Assembly: GCF_900113695.1 (NCBI RefSeq)
Contig: NZ_FOQH01000005.1
Coordinates: 514,406-578,405 of the forward strand
Direction: 5' to 3'
Origin: Albimonas pacifica
GTDB lineage: Bacteria; Pseudomonadota; Alphaproteobacteria; Rhodobacterales; Rhodobacteraceae
DNA length: 64,000 bases
A program made the translations under genes and the position numbers. Below are positions 60,257 through 64,000 of this stretch, piece by piece; position 1 is the first letter of the stretch; each line of letters starts with the position of its first letter. The notes under the pieces are model-generated. The model saw nothing but the letters and a program-made list of their open reading frames with translations, did not search any database and was not told where the DNA came from.

Positions 60257-62716
60257 TCAGGCGAAGACGAAGTCGCCGGCGTCGAGCGCGGCGAAGTCCC
60301 CGCGCACCACCGCCAGCAGGTCGTCGCCCAGGAACACCCGGGCCGCGTCGGCGCGCATCTCGAAGGACAGGTCGTCGCCGTCGGCGCCGCCCGCGCCCTC
60401 GACGCGGAACAGGTCGAGCCCATCCTGGAAGTCGCGCACCCGGTCGAAGTCGTCGCGCCCGGCACGGAGCACGAAGATGTCCTCGCCCGCGCCGCCGATC
60501 AGCCGGTCGAAGCCCGGGCCGCCGTCGAGCACGTCGTCGCCGCGCTGGCCGCGCAGCACGTCGTCGCCCGCGCCGCCCAGCACGCGGTCGTCGCCCTGCT
60601 TGCCGTCGACCCGGTCCGCGCCGCCGCCGCCGCGCGCCACGTCGTGGCCGCGCCCGGCGAAGACCGCGTCCCGGCCGTTGCCGCCCGAGAGCACGTCGTC
60701 GCCCTTGAAGCCGCGGATCAGGTCGTCGCCCCCGCGCCCCTCGATGACGTCTTCGAGCGCGGTGCCCCGCAGCTCGTCGTCGCCCGGCGTGCCCTCGAGC
60801 AGGGCGTCGTCGTTGAGGATCGCGAAGCCGGCCTCGCCGATGCCGACGGTGGCGGTCTCGTCGATCGACTCGATGGTCATGCCGAAGGTCTCGTCGAGCT
60901 CGTTGACCGCGTCGCCCAGCACCCGCACCGCGAAGCTGACCGAGGTCTGCCCCGCCTCCAGCGCCACCGAGGCGTTGACGTGGCTCACGTCGTCGCCGTC
61001 GGCGGTCCCGGTCGTGCCCAGCGTCACCACCGCCGCATTGTCGGCGCGGTCGCGGGAGACGGTGAAGGTCACCCGGGTGAAGCCGTCGTCGCCCTCCTCG
61101 AGCGAGGAGGTCTCGGCCGAGATCGAGTAGTTGGGCGTGTTGATGAGGTTCATCAGCCGCTCGACCACCTCCGCCGGATCGGCCGCCTCGAGCACCGCGC
61201 CGCCGGTCTGGTCGACGGCGTCGACGAGGTCGGGGTCGGTCGAGGACGAGCCGATCTGGATCGTGGTGATCTGCACCGTGGCCACGCCCGACAGCGGCGC
61301 CACCGGGTCGTCGGAGGGCACGAAGTCGGGGAACTCGTCCCCTTCCGAGCCCGCGTCGCGGCCGGCGAGCCCGTCGCCGAAGCTGAACTTGAAGGTGTCG
61401 ACGGTCATCCCCGCGCCGATCGCCTCGGTGGTGCGCGAGGAGATCACGGCCCCGATGTTCAGCGCGAAGTTCAGCACCGTGGGGAGCAGGTGGGCGTCGT
61501 TGGCGGGCGCGTCGGTGAACAGCGCGATGCGCTTGGTCCCCGCGCCCGTCCGCCACTCGCCCATCGAGCCGTCGAGCGCCTTGAGCAGGCCGTCGAAGGC
61601 CGACTCGGGCGTGTCGCCGCCGCCCGAGGCCGACAGCGAGTTGATCGCCGCCTGCGCCGCCGCCTTGCGGTCGGCGAAGGCGTCCTGGTCGGTGAAGTTC
61701 AGCAGGACCTGCGTCGGCTCGCCGTTGTCGTTGTCCTTGTAGGAGACGACGCCGACGCGCGCGTCGATGGCGTCGTTGTTGAACAGCGCGTCGATCACGC
61801 CGGTCGCCGCCGCCTGCACCGCGCCGATGTCGTCCCACATCGACCCGGTGGTGTCGACGACGAAGGCGAAGTCGGTCTGGAAGGTCAGCCCGCCCTTGGA
61901 CAGGGAGAAGGTCTCGTCGCCCTCGAAGCGCACCTTCTCGATGTTGGAGAAGGTGTCGGTCCCCTCGTCCGCGTCGCCGCGCACGTGGCGCGAGGTCCAG
62001 GTGCCGTCGGGATTGACCCGGATGTCGTAGTCGGTGGGCTTGCCCGAGAGCAGCGCCACGTCGTCCCCGTCGCCGCCGTTGAGGTTGTCGTCGCCGCCCG
62101 CGCCGAACAGCACGTCCGCGCCGCGGCCCGACTGCAGGTTGTTGGCCGAGGCGCCGCCGATCAGCAGGTCCTTCGACACCCCCGCCGCCGAGGAGTTCCA
62201 GTCCCGGTCGCCGGACTGGGAGCGGTCGATCGCCCCGCCCGCGGTGTACTCGCGGTCCCGCTCCAGGATGGTCCCCGAGCTGTCGTAGGCGATGTAGGAG
62301 TTCTGCTCGGCGATCCCGAGCTCCTTGTAGATCTTGTTCGACATCTTGACGGTGTCGCCGCGGTACTCGGTGACGCCGTCCCAGTTGTCGCGCTTGCCGG
62401 TCAGGGCGTGGACCAGCTCGTGCAGGACCGCGGTGACCGCGGTGTCCTCGACCGCCTGGCCGTTGTTGTCGATGTAGCTGGCGTCGTCGAGATAGCTCAG
62501 GTCGATCTCGATGCGGCCGGTGTTGGTGAAGGCCTGGAAGGCGTTGGCGACGAAGTCGACCTCGATGTCGTTGCCCGCCGCGATCCAGTCGTCGAACATC
62601 TTCTTGGCGGTGGCCGAGCCGTTGTAGGCCGTGCGCATCGCGTCGAGGATCGTCGCTTCGTCCCCGGCGCTGAAGCCTGTGAATGTCGTGTTTGTCCTTA
62701 CTGAATTGAACGCCAT
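60257..62716 (-). CDS. RTX protein: M91-like metalloprotease, VWA and Calx-beta domains
   Basis: An 819-residue acidic protein without N-terminal signal. The order is: a metalloprotease-like domain with HELVH (His99-Glu100-His103) in the M91/NleD-like style; a first RTX block (GGDGDD-type, about 186-222); a von Willebrand A domain (about 281-480) with MIDAS DTTGSM starting at Asp288; a Calx-beta domain (about 515-625, FTVSRDRADNAAVV); a long RTX block (about 630-745, many GGxGxD repeats); and a hydrophobic C-terminal end (DFVFA) typical of type I secretion signals. Secretion by a T1SS and calcium-dependent folding are expected. No T1SS gene is in view. Confidence 0.87.
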   Translation of the reverse strand: MAFNSVRTNTTFTGFSAGDEATILDAMRTAYNGSATAKKMFDDWIAAGNDIEVDFVANAFQAFTNTGRIEIDLSYLDDASYIDNNGQAVEDTAVTAVLHELVHALTGKRDNWDGVTEYRGDTVKMSNKIYKELGIAEQNSYIAYDSSGTILERDREYTAGGAIDRSQSGDRDWNSSAAGVSKDLLIGGASANNLQSGRGADVLFGAGGDDNLNGGDGDDVALLSGKPTDYDIRVNPDGTWTSRHVRGDADEGTDTFSNIEKVRFEGDETFSLSKGGLTFQTDFAFVVDTTGSMWDDIGAVQAAATGVIDALFNNDAIDARVGVVSYKDNDNGEPTQVLLNFTDQDAFADRKAAAQAAINSLSASGGGDTPESAFDGLLKALDGSMGEWRTGAGTKRIALFTDAPANDAHLLPTVLNFALNIGAVISSRTTEAIGAGMTVDTFKFSFGDGLAGRDAGSEGDEFPDFVPSDDPVAPLSGVATVQITTIQIGSSSTDPDLVDAVDQTGGAVLEAADPAEVVERLMNLINTPNYSISAETSSLEEGDDGFTRVTFTVSRDRADNAAVVTLGTTGTADGDDVSHVNASVALEAGQTSVSFAVRVLGDAVNELDETFGMTIESIDETATVGIGEAGFAILNDDALLEGTPGDDELRGTALEDVIEGRGGDDLIRGFKGDDVLSGGNGRDAVFAGRGHDVARGGGGADRVDGKQGDDRVLGGAGDDVLRGQRGDDVLDGGPGFDRLIGGAGEDIFVLRAGRDDFDRVRDFQDGLDLFRVEGAGGADGDDLSFEMRADAARVFLGDDLLAVVRGDFAALDAGDFVFA

Positions 62717-62773
62717 GATTTCACTCCCCTTCCGGCCCGCGGTTCCCACGGGCCCTCCCACACGATCGGGGCG

Positions 62774-63613
62774 TCAGTCCGGGTTGCGGACCGACGCCCC
62801 GAAGTCCGGACCCGCCAGGGCCCGAATGTCGAGCGGACCGCCGAAACGTCCGCCTTCGCCGCCTCCCCCAAGGCAGCGTGAGATCAAGGCGCCCGCGAGC
62901 GCCGCGTAATCCGGCGCCAGCCGGGGCACGAGCCGGCGCAGCGCGCCCTCCGCGCCCAGGTCGAAGGGCCCTCGCCCGGCCTGGGGCGCATGGGCGAAGA
63001 GCCAGGCCGCGTCCGGCGGCAGGCGCTCGGCCAGCGGCGGCGCGCCCTCGGGCGGGGCCTCGCCTCCCATCGCTTCGCGCCGCCAGGCCTCGGCCATCGC
63101 GGCGAATTCGGAGCGCGTCAGCGGCTCCTGCGGCGCCGCCGTGGGCAGGGGCGCCTCGCTATCCAGCGCGGCGAGGTCGAGCAGCGCCTGCCGCTCGCTC
63201 CACAGCGCGCGGAGGTCCAGCCTGAGCCCCGTCTCGTCGCGCCTGACGGCGAGCGCGAGCCAGGGCGACTCGACCGTGCAGTCGGCGCCCTCGGCGTCGG
63301 GCGGAGCGGGCAGGGCGGGGAAGGGCGCGTCGCCGGAGGCCACGAGCGGGATGCGCGCCACGCGCGCCTCGGCCCGCGCGGGGCGGTCCTTGCCGGCGGC
63401 GAGGCGCTGCTCGAGGTCGGCCAGAAGCGCGGCCGCGAAGGCGCGAAGGGCGGGGTCGGCCGTCTCCTCGGGCGTGGCGACGGGGACGCTCGAGACCGCC
63501 GGGTCGTGGATCGCCGCCCGCACGGTCACGCCGTCGAGCGCCTGGGCGGACGACGACCCGACGACCGGCGCCCAGACGGCGCCGGCGGCGAGCAGACAGG
63601 CTGCGCGGAACAT
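62774..63613 (-). CDS. Secreted hypothetical protein
   Basis: A 279-residue protein with a signal peptide (MFRAACLLAAGAVWAP..., cleavage near SSSAQA). The mature part is Ala/Leu/Glu-rich, with a single Cys pair separated widely (ADCTVES and SRCLGGG), and no recognised domain. Start 63613 follows GGGAGAGAC. It lies 57 nt upstream of the RTX gene on the same strand and probably shares its transcript. An IS66-type end begins 24 bp before its start codon, so its original promoter has likely been separated from it. Confidence 0.65.
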   Translation of the reverse strand: MFRAACLLAAGAVWAPVVGSSSAQALDGVTVRAAIHDPAVSSVPVATPEETADPALRAFAAALLADLEQRLAAGKDRPARAEARVARIPLVASGDAPFPALPAPPDAEGADCTVESPWLALAVRRDETGLRLDLRALWSERQALLDLAALDSEAPLPTAAPQEPLTRSEFAAMAEAWRREAMGGEAPPEGAPPLAERLPPDAAWLFAHAPQAGRGPFDLGAEGALRRLVPRLAPDYAALAGALISRCLGGGGEGGRFGGPLDIRALAGPDFGASVRNPD

Positions 63614-63636
63614 GCGGTGTCTCTCCCAGCTTCCCC

Positions 63637-64000
63637 GTAAGCGTCCGGCCTCGCCGCTCTGCCGGGTCTGCTGAAGTGTCGATAGTGTCCATGAAGGGAT
63701 GATGGACACGATCGGAGGCGTTTTTGGGCAAGCGGGGCCGGCGTCGGATCTGGACGGACGACGAGAAGCGGATGATCTGCGCGCAGACGCGGCTGGCCGG
63801 GGTTTCGGTGAGCCAGGTTGCGCGGCGCTACGACGTGAACACCAATCTGGTCTTCACCTGGCTTCGCGATCCGCGCTTCGCCGGGACGGCGGAGGATGAG
63901 ACCCCGTCGTTCCTGCCGGTCGAGGTCGTCGGGGCTGCGCCGGCGCCAGCGGTCAGGGCGGCGGCCGAAGGTCGGGTCGAGATCGATCTGGCGGGCGGCG
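63637..64000 (+). mobile_element. IS66-family insertion sequence, left end (truncated by window)
   Basis: GTAAGCGTCCGG at 63637 matches the GTAAGCG-type terminal inverted repeat of IS66 elements, and 87 bp further in a tnpA-type reading frame starts. The right end, the other transposase genes and the target duplication lie beyond the window. Confidence 0.75.
63724..64000 (+). CDS. tnpA: IS66 accessory protein TnpA, partial
   Basis: At least 92 residues, continuing past the window. The N-terminus GKRGRRRIWTDDEKRMICAQ and the HTH SVSQVARRYDVNTNLVFTWLR, followed by FLPVEVV and RVEIDLAGG, form the standard pattern of the small IS66 first ORF. A TTG start at 63724 is preferred because GGAGG (63714-63718) precedes it; an in-frame TGA at 63700 excludes a start much further upstream. 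Confidence 0.85.
   Translation, partial: MGKRGRRRIWTDDEKRMICAQTRLAGVSVSQVARRYDVNTNLVFTWLRDPRFAGTAEDETPSFLPVEVVGAAPAPAVRAAAEGRVEIDLAGG

Overview
The window is very GC-rich (above 70% by eye) and densely coded. Its gene content points to an alphaproteobacterium of the Rhodobacterales type. The signs are a complete Sox thiosulfate-oxidation cluster in the soxSR-VW-XYZABCD-F-H order, a YfgM-like/bamB/der block, a FYDLN-type protein next to a tRNA-Ala, an intracellular PHA depolymerase, TAXI-type TRAP transport, and a GAAC-N7-GAAC LexA box of the alphaproteobacterial type. No 16S gene is present, so the genus cannot be named.

Layout. 0.3-3.8 kb: outer-membrane assembly and ribosome biogenesis (YfgM-like, bamB, der). 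4.1-5.8 kb: a PuuE-like deacetylase with an Asp/Glu-racemase-family partner. 6.4-9.6 kb: a DUF992 protein, an eight-CXXCH periplasmic cytochrome and a GNAT protein. 9.7-15.6 kb: acyl-CoA ligase, APH-type kinase, SDR and acyl-CoA dehydrogenase in one operon with a divergent LysR regulator; this matches the levulinate/4-hydroxyacid (lva) logic. 15.6-21.9 kb: an SDR and a dipeptide-type ABC importer (A-B-C-D-F). 22.2-34.5 kb: a TAXI-TRAP importer divergent from a catabolic operon (FAD monooxygenase, maleate-isomerase-like protein, FCD-GntR, SDR), then a UTRA-GntR divergent from a second operon (maleate-isomerase-like protein, isocitrate-lyase-superfamily lyase, isochorismatase-like amidase), then an M20 deacylase. 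34.5-47.6 kb: the sox cluster bracketed by two YeeE/YedE-type sulfur transporters. 47.7-49.5 kb: an old yellow enzyme and a SnoaL-like protein. 49.5-50.7 kb: a non-coding array of three homologous structured units. 50.7-59.8 kb: a LexA-box ImuA-like gene, ychF, pth, an RlmI-like methyltransferase, a PIN protein, a YgjP-like metallopeptidase, phaZ and the FYDLN protein. 60.0-64.0 kb: tRNA-Ala(GGC), a large RTX/VWA/metalloprotease-like protein, a secreted hypothetical protein and the left end of an IS66-family element.

How the genes work together. The Sox genes encode the periplasmic SoxXA/YZ/B/CD system for thiosulfate oxidation, with SoxV/W/S supplying reductant and SoxR the likely repressor. 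soxE and soxG are missing. The 22-33 kb region looks like uptake plus breakdown of one unidentified, possibly N-heterocyclic, carboxylic acid, with two near-identical TGTAYACA sites in front of the two divergent operons.

The most unusual non-coding material is of two kinds. (1) A family of about 270-290 bp dispersed elements has three copies, near 3.8-4.07, 32.9-33.18 and 53.8-54.05 kb. Each carries a perfect 26-bp central stem in which a 9-nt module differs completely between copies but stays fully base-paired. (2) Three tandem units of about 250 nt lie at 49.65-50.64 kb. Their hairpins show compensatory changes and a conserved C.A mismatch that becomes G.U if the minus strand is transcribed.
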